Part shown: positions 1-7,839 of the stretch, one piece after another
Layout: every line of letters begins with the position of its first letter
Numbering within the stretch: the stretch's first letter is position 1
Origin: Chloroflexota bacterium
GTDB lineage: Bacteria > Chloroflexota > Limnocylindria > P2-11E
Reading direction: 5' to 3'
NCBI GenBank assembly: GCA_005883775.1
Contig: VBEU01000046.1
Span: forward strand, 1 to 16,726
DNA length: 16,726 bases
The notes under the pieces: generated by a model
What the model was told of the DNA's origin: nothing
Seen by the model: only the letters and a program-made list of their open reading frames with translations
Database searches by the model: none
Position numbers and translations under genes: made by a program

Positions 1-577
1 TGAGCACGCGGTCCACCTCGCGCACGCCCTGGAAGGCGTTGAAGAAGACGACGAAGAACACAAGGACGACGGCGAGCGCGACCTTCGACCAGATGCCGTA
101 GCCGATCGTGATGATGAAGATGGAGCCGAGCACGACGCGAGGCATCGCATTCAGGGCCTTGATGTAGGGAGCGAACACGTCCGAGAGCAGTCGAACTCGG
201 CCGAGGGCGACTCCGAAGATGACCCCGAGAACGACGCCGATGAGGAATCCAAGGAACGCCTCCTCGAGCGTGGTCGCGATCTGCAGCCAGAGCGGCCCCT
301 GGGCGGTTCCGTTCGCGATCCACGTCCACAGTTGACTCGCGATGCCCGAAGGTCGGCCGTAAAAGAACGGGTCGATCAAGAGGCCATCGCGGTGATTCGC
401 GTCGATGGAGGTCCCGATCTCCCAAAAGCCCAGGATGACAACGGCAAACGCGACGCGCAGACCGTTGACCAGCAGCCGGCGATTCGCGCGAGCGCGCGCT
501 CGAGCCTGCGCCGCGGCGCCGCTCGCATCCTCCGCTCGCGCGGCCTCGTTACGAGACGCTGCGCTTAGAGCGCTCAT
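1..577 (-). CDS. ABC transporter permease, NitT/TauT (SsuC/TauC) type, C-terminus cut by window edge
   Basis: Inner-membrane permease subunit of an importer of the nitrate/sulfonate/pyrimidine-precursor class. I read it directly from the minus strand: an ATG at 577 opens a frame that stays open to base 1 (about 192 residues). It starts MSALSAASRNE, passes through an Ala/Arg-rich cytoplasmic leader (residues about 12-34, with an ARARARA run) and then a first membrane helix. Further hydrophobic segments follow, and a tract ending FFNAFQGVREVDRVL is typical of the BPD_transp_1 loop in this family. The start lies inside the end of the ATPase gene (29-base overlap), so the two are translationally coupled. 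The rest of the protein, and probably the substrate-binding protein, lie beyond the left edge. The substrate cannot be told from this part. Confidence 0.88.
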   Translation of the reverse strand, partial: MSALSAASRNEAARAEDASGAAAQARARARANRRLLVNGLRVAFAVVILGFWEIGTSIDANHRDGLLIDPFFYGRPSGIASQLWTWIANGTAQGPLWLQIATTLEEAFLGFLIGVVLGVIFGVALGRVRLLSDVFAPYIKALNAMPRVVLGSIFIITIGYGIWSKVALAVVLVFFVVFFNAFQGVREVDRVL

Positions 578-1352
578 AGCTCACGAGCACCTCGTCTCTC
601 AAGTCGTTCCAGATCTCCTGATAGATCCGCGAGAACTCCGGCTGGAATCGGATCTCGGCGACGTTCCGCGGCCGCGGCAGATCGACGCGATAGACGCCCT
701 TCACGGTCCCCGGCCCCGCGGTGATGACGACGACGCGGTCGGCGAGCGCGATCGCCTCCTCGAGATCGTGGGTCACGAAGACCACCGACGCGCGCGTCGC
801 CGACCAGAGCTGTAGCAGCTCGTTCTCCATGAGCGTGCGTGTCTGGACATCAAGGGCGCTGAACGGCTCGTCCATCAAGAGGATGCGCGGCTCGTTGATG
901 AGCGTCTGGGCGAGCGCCGCGCGCTTGCGCATCCCGCCCGAGAGCTGGTGCGGGTAGTAGCGCTCGAACCCGGCGAGGCCGACGCGCTTGATCCAATCGC
1001 GCGCGCGCTCGTCCGCGTCGCGACGGGTCACACCGCGGAACCGCGGACCCGTGGCCACGTTGTCGAGCACGCTCTTCCACGGGAAGACCGCGTCGACCTG
1101 AAAGACGTATCCAACGTCGCGCCCTACCCCGCGCACGATCTCGTCTCGAACGCGTACCTCGCCTTCGCTCGGCGGCTCGAGACCGGAGATGAGCGCGAGC
1201 GTCGTCGATTTTCCGCAGCCGGTCGGGCCGACGACCGCGCAGAACTCGCCCTCCTGCACGGCGAGGTCGAGATCGCGCAGCGCCGTGTACGCCGTACCGG
1301 AAGGCGTGAGGAAGCGCTTCGTCACGTGCCGAAGCTCGATCGCGGATGCCAT
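549..1352 (-). CDS. ABC transporter ATP-binding protein, NitT/TauT type
   Basis: Cytoplasmic ATPase that powers the neighbouring permease. It has 267 residues, normal for SsuB/TauB-like proteins. Visible motifs are Walker A GPTGCGKST (residues 42-50), a Q-loop at VFQ, the signature LSGGMRKRAALAQ (137-149, with the Met after LSGG characteristic of this subfamily), Walker B ILLMDEP (157-163), the D-loop SALD and the switch histidine in VTHDLEEA (His195). The ATG at 1352 is the first start in frame. I see no clear Shine-Dalgarno sequence ahead of it. It is first in a leftward operon with the permease and divergent from the kinase gene across about 106 bases, which must hold the promoters of both. 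Family confidence is high; the substrate (sulfonate, nitrate, thiamine precursor and so on) is unknown. Confidence 0.93.
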   Translation of the reverse strand: MASAIELRHVTKRFLTPSGTAYTALRDLDLAVQEGEFCAVVGPTGCGKSTTLALISGLEPPSEGEVRVRDEIVRGVGRDVGYVFQVDAVFPWKSVLDNVATGPRFRGVTRRDADERARDWIKRVGLAGFERYYPHQLSGGMRKRAALAQTLINEPRILLMDEPFSALDVQTRTLMENELLQLWSATRASVVFVTHDLEEAIALADRVVVITAGPGTVKGVYRVDLPRPRNVAEIRFQPEFSRIYQEIWNDLRDEVLVSYERSKRSVS

Positions 1353-1458
1353 CGGCGAGAGCCTGCGGGTGGCGGAGCGCAGCGGCTAGCCATTCGGTCC
1401 TTCCGGTCGTTCTGTTCATTTCGCTCGCGCTGCGTCGGGGGGCACCTGGGCGCAACAT
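1353..1458. promoter_or_regulatory. Divergent intergenic region between ABC importer and two-component genes
   Basis: About 106 bases separate the ATPase start from the kinase GTG. The region must carry the promoters of both transcription units. It contains a pyrimidine-rich stretch around 1395-1425 with two imperfect copies of CGGTCSTTC (near 1395 and 1405). I cannot identify a convincing -35/-10 pair. The region is a natural candidate for binding by the adjacent response regulator; that is inferred from position only. Confidence 0.3.
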
Positions 1459-2976
1459 GTGATCGTGCGGCCACGGCAGCTCGCGTCCCAGGTCCTCCTC
1501 CTACAGGTCGCGGTGATCGCGGCGATCGTGCTCGCCAGTGCAGGGCATTCGGTCGCGGCGATGCCCGACGTGATCGAGGCGTTCGCCGATCCAACGCCGT
1601 CAGCCGTCATCCAGCCGATCGCCGAGGCCATCCGGAAGAGCGAGGCAGCGTCCTTCGTCGTCGTCGCGAACGTCGACGGTATCCGCTACTCGCATCCGAA
1701 TCCCGAGCAGATCGGCCAGCGCGTCTCGACCGATCCATCCCCGGCCCTCCAGGGTCAATCCTGGGTCGGTATCGAGGAGGGCACGCTCGGGTGGTCGGTG
1801 CGGGCGAAGGTGCCGATCTTCGACGCGCAGGAGCGGGTCATCGGCATCGTTTCGGTCGGCTTTCTCCAGGACCAGGTGAACGCGACGGTCCTGGGGTGGA
1901 TGCCCGTGATCGGCGGGAACGTCGCTTTGGCTCTCGGCCTCGGGATCGCGGGCTCACTGCTCCTCGCGCGACGCCTCAAGCGCCAGACCTTCGGTCTTCA
2001 GCCAAGCGACATCGCCGCCCTGCTCGAGCAGCGCGAATCGATGCTGCACGGCATACGCGAGGGAATGGTCGCGACGGATCGAGACGGCCGCATCACGCTC
2101 GTGAACGACGAAGCCCGCCGACTCCTCGGCCTCGAAGGGCCGGTCGAAGGCCGGAAGATCGAGGAGTGCGTCCCCGCGGGGCGCCTGCGCGATGTCCTGA
2201 CCGGCAGCCGTGGCGGCACCGATCAGATGCTGCTCGCTCGAGACCGCGTCCTCGTCGCGAACCGCATGCCCGCCGTCGTCCGAGGCGAGACGGTCGGCGC
2301 CGTCGTCACGCTCCGCGACCGGACCGAGCTCGAGGGAGTTCTCCGCGAGCTCGACGGCGTTCGCAGCCTCGCGCACGCCCTCCGCGCCCAGGCGCACGAG
2401 TTTTCGAACAAGCTGCATACGGTCGCCGGTCTCATCGAGCTCGGCCGTGCCGATGAAGCGGTCCGCTTCATCACTCGGACGGCCCTCGTGCACCAGGAGC
2501 TCGTCGACCTCGTGCACGAGCGGATCGGCGATCCGGCGCTGGCCGCGCTGCTTCTGGCCAAGGCCGCGATCGCGAACGAGCGGGGCGTCGAGTTCCGGCT
2601 CGCCGGCGAGACGCGTCTTCCGGCGGATGCCGCGGATGCACGAGACCTCGTCACCGTCGTTGGCAACCTCGTCGACAACGCCGTCGACGCCGTCGCGAGC
2701 TCTCCCACTCCAGGATGGGTCGAGGTCGCGGTGCAGGCCGGACCGGAAGGCGTCGGCGTGCGCGTCCGTGATTCGGGTCCCGGCATCGGCTCGTCGCTCG
2801 GCGAGGAGATCTTCGAAGAGGGTTTCACGACAAAGACGGGTACGTCGCATCAGGGACTCGGTCTCGCGCTCGCCCGCCAGGTAGCGCAGCGGCGCGGCGG
2901 ATGGCTCCGCGTGAACAACGAGGGAGGAGCGGTGTTCACCGCGCTCCTGCCGTCGGACGCGGCGGTACCCCGATGA
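1459..2976 (+). CDS. Sensor histidine kinase, CitA/DcuS family
   Basis: Membrane sensor kinase of 505 residues, of the family that senses citrate, C4-dicarboxylates and similar anions outside the cell and phosphorylates a CitB-type regulator. In order: a short N-terminal membrane segment (about 11-27), an extracytoplasmic PDC/Cache-like domain (about 30-145, with HPNPEQIG and EEGTLGWSVRAKVP typical of the family), a second membrane helix (about 147-170), a PAS domain (about 185-290), the H-box QAHEFSNKLHTVAGL with phospho-acceptor His313, the N-box VVGNLVDNAVDAV (400-412), and the G-boxes DSGPGIG (438-444) and GLGLA (466-470). The GTG start is chosen because it precedes the first membrane segment. 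Relative to family members I remember, about 20 residues between the first helix and the SVAAMPDV helix appear to be missing. The stop overlaps the regulator start by ATGA. Confidence 0.93.
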   Translation: MIVRPRQLASQVLLLQVAVIAAIVLASAGHSVAAMPDVIEAFADPTPSAVIQPIAEAIRKSEAASFVVVANVDGIRYSHPNPEQIGQRVSTDPSPALQGQSWVGIEEGTLGWSVRAKVPIFDAQERVIGIVSVGFLQDQVNATVLGWMPVIGGNVALALGLGIAGSLLLARRLKRQTFGLQPSDIAALLEQRESMLHGIREGMVATDRDGRITLVNDEARRLLGLEGPVEGRKIEECVPAGRLRDVLTGSRGGTDQMLLARDRVLVANRMPAVVRGETVGAVVTLRDRTELEGVLRELDGVRSLAHALRAQAHEFSNKLHTVAGLIELGRADEAVRFITRTALVHQELVDLVHERIGDPALAALLLAKAAIANERGVEFRLAGETRLPADAADARDLVTVVGNLVDNAVDAVASSPTPGWVEVAVQAGPEGVGVRVRDSGPGIGSSLGEEIFEEGFTTKTGTSHQGLGLALARQVAQRRGGWLRVNNEGGAVFTALLPSDAAVPR

Positions 2977-3674
2977 TCCGCGTTCTGATCGTCGAGGACG
3001 ACTTCCGCGTCGCCGAGATCCATCGCGCATACGTCCAGCGACTCGAGGGCTTCACCGTCGTGGCGGAGGCACACACCGCGCTCGAGGCGCTTCGTCTCGC
3101 CGAGGAGAGCCGGCCGGATCTTGTGCTGCTCGACGTTTATCTCCCCGACCGCTCGGGGCTCGAGGTGCTCCGCGCGTTGCACGCCCCTGGTCGTCATCAC
3201 GTCGACGTGATCGCGATCACCGCGGACAAGGACGTCGACACGCTTCGCGAGGCGCTTCAGGGCGGCGTGATCCACTACCTCGTGAAGCCGTTCCAGTTCA
3301 GCGCCTTCCGCGAGAAGCTCGAGAGCTATGTCGCGATGCGCGCACGACTTGCACAGGTCCAGGAGCTCGACCAGAACGAAGTCGATCGCATCTACGGACT
3401 CCTGCGCTCGGACTCGACCATCTCTCTCCCGAAGGGACTTTCGCCGACGACCCTTGCGCTCGTCGTGCGGGCGGTGCGCGCCGCGACGGAGGATGTGTCA
3501 GCGGTCGACATCGCTCGCGCGACGGGGATCAGTCGCGTGACCTCGCGCCGCTACCTCGATCACCTCGCGCGCTCCGGTGCGGTCGCCATATCGATGCGCT
3601 ACGGATCGTCGGGAAGACCGGAGCACCGCTATCGCTGGACCGCTCAACCTCGCGAGGCCGCGCCCAGCTCCTAG
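2973..3674 (+). CDS. Response regulator, CitB/DcuR/DctR family
   Basis: DNA-binding partner of the upstream kinase, 233 residues from the ATG at 2973 (ATGA overlap with the kinase stop). A longer in-frame reading from 2901 lies inside the kinase gene and adds no homologous sequence. The receiver domain (1-120) has the acidic pair Asp9/Asp10, phospho-acceptor Asp54 in LLDVYLPD, Thr83 and Lys105 in VKPF. A linker with LPKGLSPTTLALV leads to a C-terminal helix-turn-helix (about 165-215, DIARATGISRVTSRRYLDHL). This is the winged-helix arrangement of CitB-type regulators. Family members usually activate transporter or catabolic genes next to them; here the candidates are the two flanking ABC importers. 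The target is an inference. Confidence 0.94.
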   Translation: MIRVLIVEDDFRVAEIHRAYVQRLEGFTVVAEAHTALEALRLAEESRPDLVLLDVYLPDRSGLEVLRALHAPGRHHVDVIAITADKDVDTLREALQGGVIHYLVKPFQFSAFREKLESYVAMRARLAQVQELDQNEVDRIYGLLRSDSTISLPKGLSPTTLALVVRAVRAATEDVSAVDIARATGISRVTSRRYLDHLARSGAVAISMRYGSSGRPEHRYRWTAQPREAAPSS

Positions 3675-3685
3675 CGCCGCTAGGG
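3669..3685. terminator. Palindrome carrying both convergent stop codons
   Basis: CCTAGC (3670-3675), loop GCC and GCTAGG (3679-3684) form a perfect 6-bp stem, with a possible T-G pair outside it. The TAG of the response regulator (3672-3674) lies in the left arm. The TAG of the leftward small membrane ORF (3680-3682) lies in the right arm. No clear T-run follows. It probably acts, if at all, as a bidirectional terminator between converging units. Confidence 0.4.
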
Positions 3686-3937
3686 CCGGCGCTTTGTGAA
3701 ACCAACGAAGAGCGCGGCGATCAGGTACGCGATGCCGACGATCAGGTTGCCCCAGTAGGGACCCGCAAAACCGGAGAGGCCGTAACCCGCGGGCAGAGCC
3801 GGGTCTCCGAACGTGCAGACGCGCAACAGGAACGGCTCAACGATGTGCGTTATGGGATTCGAGACACAGCCGAGCCACGGAAGCGCCGACCAGAATGCGG
3901 CGGACAGCAGCCCGACGATGGCGGCAAGTCTGAGCAG
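3680..3937 (-). CDS. Small two-helix membrane protein of unknown function, start uncertain
   Basis: I do not recognise the family. The frame ending at 3680 encodes about 85 residues with clear membrane-protein character. One hydrophobic helix comes near the start (LAAIVGLLSAAFWSALPWLG). A loop with two cysteines follows (CVSNPITHIVEPF, CTFGDPALPAGYG), then a second helix (LIVGIAYLIAALFVGF) and a basic tail KRRP. Between the ATPase gene and the hydrophobic part there is no in-frame ATG, GTG or TTG. The next ATG upstream (4186) lies deep inside the ATPase gene and would add arginine/serine-rich shadow sequence. I therefore place a tentative CTG start at 3937, just past the ATPase stop; a start within the overlap is also possible. 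Its position as last gene of the importer operon suggests an accessory role, but this is speculative. Confidence 0.5.
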   Translation of the reverse strand: MLRLAAIVGLLSAAFWSALPWLGCVSNPITHIVEPFLLRVCTFGDPALPAGYGLSGFAGPYWGNLIVGIAYLIAALFVGFTKRRP

Positions 3938-3941
3938 ACGG

Positions 3942-5021
3942 CTACTCCGCGATAACGTGAACGCGATCGGGCCGCAGCGACAGCGAGACAGGCCCGTCGA
4001 GCGTCGCGCTTCCGCCCGGGTCCGGCTGGTCGACGATCCACTCGCGATCGTCGACCTTGACCCAGTAGCGCATGGTGTCGCCGAGGAACGCGCGCCGCAC
4101 GATCGTGCCCGGGAGTGAGATGCCACTTGCGACCGTGCCCTCCGGCGCGATCGTGAAACTCTCCGGCCGCACGCAGAGCCGGACATCCTGTCCCGCGCGA
4201 AGCGATGCCTCAGGGCGCCGCACCTCGGCGCGATGCCTGCCGAAGCTCACGGTCGCCGTTCCGTCGGCGAGGTTGGTGACTTGGGCGGGCACGAGGTTCA
4301 CCGCGCCGACGAAGTCGGCGAGGAACGCGGTCCGCGGGTGGTAATAGATCTCCCATGGTGCGCCGGCCTGCTCGACCTTGCCCGCGTTCATCACGGCGAT
4401 CCAGTCCGAGAGAGAGAGCGCCTCCTCCTGGTCATGCGTCACGTACACGAAGGTCATGCCGAGGCGACGCTGGAGGATGCGCATCTCAACGCGCAACTGC
4501 TCGCGGAGCTTGGCGTCGAGGTTTGAGAGCGGCTCGTCCAGGAGGAGCACCTGCGGCTGGATGACGAGCGCGCGCGCCACCGCAACGCGCTGCTGCTGCC
4601 CGCCGGAGAGCTGGTTCGGCCAGCGATCGCCGAGTCCTCCGAGCCCGACGAACGCGAGTGTCTCGTCGACGCGTCGCGTACGATCGGGACCGGAGACATG
4701 CGCGACGCGTAGCCCATACGCGACGTTGTCACGCACGGTCATGTGCGGGAAGAGCGCGTAGTCCTGAAAGACCATGGCCGTGCCGCGGCGATGCACCGGC
4801 AGGTTGTTGACACGGCGACCGCCGATCTCGATGTCGCCGAGGTCGGGGTCGTAGAAGCCGGCGATCATCCGTAGGGTCGTTGTCTTCCCGCAACCCGACG
4901 GGCCGAGGAGCGTGGCGAAGGAGCCCTTCGGCACCTCGAAGGAAACATCGTCGACGGCCGTCACGCCACCGAATCGCTTCGTCACATGCGAGACGCGGAC
5001 ATGCGCGGTCTCAGGGCTCAT
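3942..5021 (-). CDS. ABC transporter ATP-binding protein with TOBE region, ferric-iron/polyamine/anion type
   Basis: ATPase of the second importer, 359 residues, the usual length for FbpC/PotA-like subunits. Motifs: Walker A GPSGCGKTT (40-48), Q-loop VFQDYALFPHMTV, signature LSGGQQQRVAVARAL (138-152), Walker B VLLLDEP (158-164), D-loop SNLDAKLRE and switch His196 in THDQEEA. After about residue 235 the protein continues with a TOBE-type beta domain, including LRPDRV near the end, which often binds small regulatory ligands. The ATG at 5021 gives the expected N-terminus VRVSHVTKRFGG. It lies 78 bases after the permease stop in the same direction, and the small membrane ORF follows directly. Such ATPases serve ferric iron, 2-aminoethylphosphonate, hexose-phosphate or polyamine systems; the binding protein favours the iron/organic-anion group. 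Confidence 0.94.
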   Translation of the reverse strand: MSPETAHVRVSHVTKRFGGVTAVDDVSFEVPKGSFATLLGPSGCGKTTTLRMIAGFYDPDLGDIEIGGRRVNNLPVHRRGTAMVFQDYALFPHMTVRDNVAYGLRVAHVSGPDRTRRVDETLAFVGLGGLGDRWPNQLSGGQQQRVAVARALVIQPQVLLLDEPLSNLDAKLREQLRVEMRILQRRLGMTFVYVTHDQEEALSLSDWIAVMNAGKVEQAGAPWEIYYHPRTAFLADFVGAVNLVPAQVTNLADGTATVSFGRHRAEVRRPEASLRAGQDVRLCVRPESFTIAPEGTVASGISLPGTIVRRAFLGDTMRYWVKVDDREWIVDQPDPGGSATLDGPVSLSLRPDRVHVIAE

Positions 5022-5099
5022 GAGCGAGGAGCGGCTCCGCCGCGACGAGCCAATCCGCGCTGCCGCAGGCGCATCTCCGCGGCGAAGCCGCGAGATTGA
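5022..5099. other. Intra-operon gap with a short GC hairpin
   Basis: The 78 bases between the permease stop and the ATPase start contain a perfect inverted repeat, CGCGGC (5078-5083) / GCCGCG (5087-5092), with a 3-base loop. It has no T-run. In the leftward message it lies just after the permease stop. It could protect the upstream RNA end or reduce readthrough into the ATPase gene. This is the only sizeable gap in that operon. Confidence 0.35.
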
Positions 5100-6722
5100 T
5101 CAGGCACGAGCCGCTCCCAACGCGATGCGCCCGCGAGCGAGGACCGCGAAGACGAGGAGCGCGATGATCGCCATGCCGATATCGGCAACGGTGTAGGCGG
5201 TCGCGGCGCCCCAGTTAAGGTCGCCCACGAGCTGATAGATGCGGATCGTAGCGGTCGTCGTCGGCGGCGTGAACAGGAAGATCACGAGCGACAGAGTCGT
5301 GACGGCGCGGACGAAGGTCGTGACGAATCCGACCCGCAATGATCCGCCGAGCATCGGAAGAACTACGTCACGGAAGCCGCGAATGCTCGAGGCGCCGAGA
5401 CTCGTCGCGGCCTCATCGATCGAGCGATCGATCTGCCGCAGGCCCGCCACTGCCGCCTGATATCCGACCGGGATGTTCCAGAAGACGAAGGCGATGATGA
5501 TGAGCCAGCCCCTATCGACGAAGTCGAGCCAGCGCTGGTTGAAGGCAAGGAGGTAGCCGAGCCCGAAGAAGATCCCTGGAATCGCGGCCGGCAGGATCAA
5601 CAAGAGGTCTAGCACGCGCCGACCCGGCCACGTCCCACGTTGCACGAGCCACCCCGCAAAGAGGGCAAAGACGGCCGAGATGGCCGCGGCCACGCCACTG
5701 AAGACGAGGGTGTTGCGAAGTGCGTCGCCGTTCGTCCCGCTGAGGACGTATTGGAAGTGCTCGGTCGTGAACTGGAGATTGTTTGGGAAGCGAAGGGTCA
5801 GCGCGCTCACCACGAGGCTCCCGTAAACGAGAAGGATGATGCCGGCCAGGGCGAAACATGCGACAAAGCATGCTCGGCTCACCGCCGCGCTCACGGGGGG
5901 TCGCGGCATGGACGATGCGCGCCCGGAGATCGTCACGAAGGAACGACCGCCATCGAGCCGGACCTTCGCGAGGTAAAGCCCGAGCGCGAGGAGAAGCAGG
6001 ATGGTGCTCACCGCGGCCGCGCTCGTGAACTCGCCGAAGCTGGAGATGAGGCTATATGCCTCGGTGGGTAACACGTAAAAGGACCCGCCGATCAGCTGTG
6101 GGTTCCCGAAGTCTTCGAGTATGTAGATCGCGGTCGTGAGGATTGCGGCGCCAAGGCCGGGACGGGAGAGCGGTAGGGTCACCGTCCGGAACACGCGCCA
6201 CGACCCTGCGCCGAGATTGCGCGCGGCCTGCTCCATGCGTGGATCGCTGCGCGACAGCGCGTCGGCGATGAGCTGGTACGCGAACGGGAAAAACGCGATC
6301 GTCTGAACGCCCCAGACGCCGTTGAGACCGTAGATGTTTGGCGACTGCCCGAAGACCCCGTAGCTGATGACGCCTCGCGCGCCAAAAAGGAGCGTGTACG
6401 CGGCGGCCACCACGAAGGGTGGCGAGAGGAGCGGCAGGATGCCGACAAGCCGAAAGAAAGGCTTCCAGCGCATGTTCGAGTAGACCATCGCGTACGCGTA
6501 GATGAATCCGAGCACGACCGCGGTCGTGGTCGAGAGCAGGGTGAGCTGGATCGAGTTGCGCAGCGGGCCGACCCAGGTGCCATCTTGAAGGTACTGAACG
6601 TAGCCGCCGGGCCCCGGTGTCAGAACGACCTGAAGCTGCGGGTACACAACGAACAGGAGGACCAGAGCCGTGACAGCCAGCAGCGCGAGCAGGAGCGCCG
6701 GCTCGCGCCGCAGGCTGCGCAT
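5100..6722 (-). CDS. ABC transporter permease, fused two-domain FbpB type
   Basis: Inner-membrane channel of the second importer. At 540 residues it is twice the size of a single permease and consists of two homologous BPD_transp halves, so one polypeptide can replace the usual dimer. Each half carries an EAA-type loop that docks the ATPase: EQAARNLGAGSWRVFRTV near residue 170 and DEAATSLGASSIRGFRDVV near residue 440. Around twelve hydrophobic segments are visible, the first immediately after MRSLRREPA. The ATG at 6722 follows the binding-protein stop by 18 bases, with an AGAGAG tract that may serve as a weak ribosome binding site. Order and spacing show an operon: binding protein, permease, ATPase, small membrane ORF. 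The architecture is typical of ferric iron (FbpB/SfuB) and related phosphonate or sugar-phosphate systems. Confidence 0.94.
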   Translation of the reverse strand: MRSLRREPALLLALLAVTALVLLFVVYPQLQVVLTPGPGGYVQYLQDGTWVGPLRNSIQLTLLSTTTAVVLGFIYAYAMVYSNMRWKPFFRLVGILPLLSPPFVVAAAYTLLFGARGVISYGVFGQSPNIYGLNGVWGVQTIAFFPFAYQLIADALSRSDPRMEQAARNLGAGSWRVFRTVTLPLSRPGLGAAILTTAIYILEDFGNPQLIGGSFYVLPTEAYSLISSFGEFTSAAAVSTILLLLALGLYLAKVRLDGGRSFVTISGRASSMPRPPVSAAVSRACFVACFALAGIILLVYGSLVVSALTLRFPNNLQFTTEHFQYVLSGTNGDALRNTLVFSGVAAAISAVFALFAGWLVQRGTWPGRRVLDLLLILPAAIPGIFFGLGYLLAFNQRWLDFVDRGWLIIIAFVFWNIPVGYQAAVAGLRQIDRSIDEAATSLGASSIRGFRDVVLPMLGGSLRVGFVTTFVRAVTTLSLVIFLFTPPTTTATIRIYQLVGDLNWGAATAYTVADIGMAIIALLVFAVLARGRIALGAARA

Positions 6723-6740
6723 CTCTCTAGTTCGTGAGGA

Positions 6741-7811
6741 CTATTGGATGCCTACGGTGGTCTGCCAGAGCTTCTGGATGCGCGTCTTGTTGTCGGTCGC
6801 CCACTGGCGGTCGTAGTTGACGAGGGTGACCGAGGTGAGCGTCGGCGCGCCAGGCGCGGGCGCGACGTCGGTCCGCACGGACCCGCGGTTGCTGAGCTTC
6901 GTGTTGAGGTCGCCGGCGTCCTTCGTGAGGACCCAGTCGACGAACGCCTGCGCTCCGAGAAGATTCTTCGTTCCCTTCACGATGCTGACCGCGCCGACTT
7001 CGAACCCGGTGTCCTTTGGAACGGTCAGGTCGACTCGGGTTGGATCCTTGGCCTTCTCAGTGAGGATGTCGTGGCTCCAGTTCGGCGCGCCGGCGGCCTC
7101 GCCGTTGGAGATCGATGTGATCACGCCCGGAGACGTTGGGCCGTACGAGAGGATGTTGGGATGGAGCTTCTTCATGAAGTCCATCGCCTTGGTCTCGTCC
7201 CTGCCGAACCGGAAGATCTGCGTGGCGATGAAGATGTATCCGCCGCCGGTCTTGATCGGGTCCGGCAAGATGAGCCTCTGCTTCCAAACGGGGTCGAGCA
7301 GGTCGTCCCACGTCGCGGGCTTCTTCCCGCCGATGTCCGCGTTCAAGCGACTGGTGTTCGAGATGAATCCGAAGATGCCCGTGTACCAACCGGTCCAGAG
7401 GCCCGACGCCTCCTTGAACTGCGCCTGAACGTCCTTGGCGTTCGGAGACTGGTAGGCCTCGAGCAATCCCTGCTTGCCGAGCGGGTCGTGGAACTCGCTC
7501 GAGCCGCCGACGAAGATGTCGGCCTGAGGGTTGTTCTTCTCGGCGGTGATCTTCGTCTGAAGGTCTCCGGCGGCCGCGAGCGGTAGCGCGGCAACTTCGA
7601 CCCCGGTCGCCTTGGTGAACGCCGCGAAGAGCTGGTTGTTCGTTGACTCGTTCAGTGCCGAATAGATCGAGATCCGGCCGGTCGCCTTCGGCGCCGTGCT
7701 CGCCGTAACGCTCCCTGACGGCGCGGCCGCTGGCGCGCCTCCGCACGCGGCGATCACGGCAGTCGCTCCGGCAAGCTTGAGGAACTTGCGCCGGTCGAGC
7801 TCTGGTGTCAT
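6741..7811 (-). CDS. ABC transporter substrate-binding lipoprotein, family 1 (FbpA/AfuA-like)
   Basis: Extracytoplasmic binding protein of the second importer, 356 residues. The ATG at 7811 is preferred over an upstream in-frame start at 7904: it follows a strong ribosome binding site and opens the export signal. The N-terminus has a twin-arginine-like RRKFLK at residues 7-12, then a hydrophobic stretch ending in a lipobox, IAAC with the Cys near residue 23. The protein is therefore probably exported folded and lipid-anchored. The mature part starts after an Ala/Ser/Thr-rich linker with GRISIYSALNE, and shows NNPQADIFVGG, SGLWTGWYTGIFGF, TGGGYIFIATQIF and VPKDTGFEVGAVSIVKGTKN, all typical of the iron/organic-anion group. 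A canonical iron-binding tyrosine pair is not evident, so an organic anion or phospho-compound is as likely as ferric iron. Confidence 0.92.
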   Translation of the reverse strand: MTPELDRRKFLKLAGATAVIAACGGAPAAAPSGSVTASTAPKATGRISIYSALNESTNNQLFAAFTKATGVEVAALPLAAAGDLQTKITAEKNNPQADIFVGGSSEFHDPLGKQGLLEAYQSPNAKDVQAQFKEASGLWTGWYTGIFGFISNTSRLNADIGGKKPATWDDLLDPVWKQRLILPDPIKTGGGYIFIATQIFRFGRDETKAMDFMKKLHPNILSYGPTSPGVITSISNGEAAGAPNWSHDILTEKAKDPTRVDLTVPKDTGFEVGAVSIVKGTKNLLGAQAFVDWVLTKDAGDLNTKLSNRGSVRTDVAPAPGAPTLTSVTLVNYDRQWATDNKTRIQKLWQTTVGIQ

Positions 7812-7815
7812 GTAA

Positions 7816-7826
7816 CCCCTCCCCCT
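7816..7826 (-). promoter_or_regulatory. Strong ribosome binding site of the substrate-binding protein gene
   Basis: On the minus strand AGGGGGAGGGG ends 4 bases before the ATG at 7811, with the GGAGG core 6 bases away. This decides the start at 7811 over the longer frame from 7904. That longer frame would also run into the divergent liuB coding sequence and lacks a signal at its own start. Confidence 0.75.
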
Positions 7827-7839
7827 ATGTCCTCGCGCC

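Noticed and set aside
948..2456. A 502-codon rightward open frame across the ATPase gene and kinase gene
   Set aside because: Arginine/alanine-rich composition, no motifs, and it overlaps two well-supported genes in other frames. Such long shadows are usual in GC-rich DNA.
1954..3030. A 358-codon leftward frame antisense to the kinase gene
   Set aside because: No family resemblance; charged, low-complexity shadow of the kinase coding strand.
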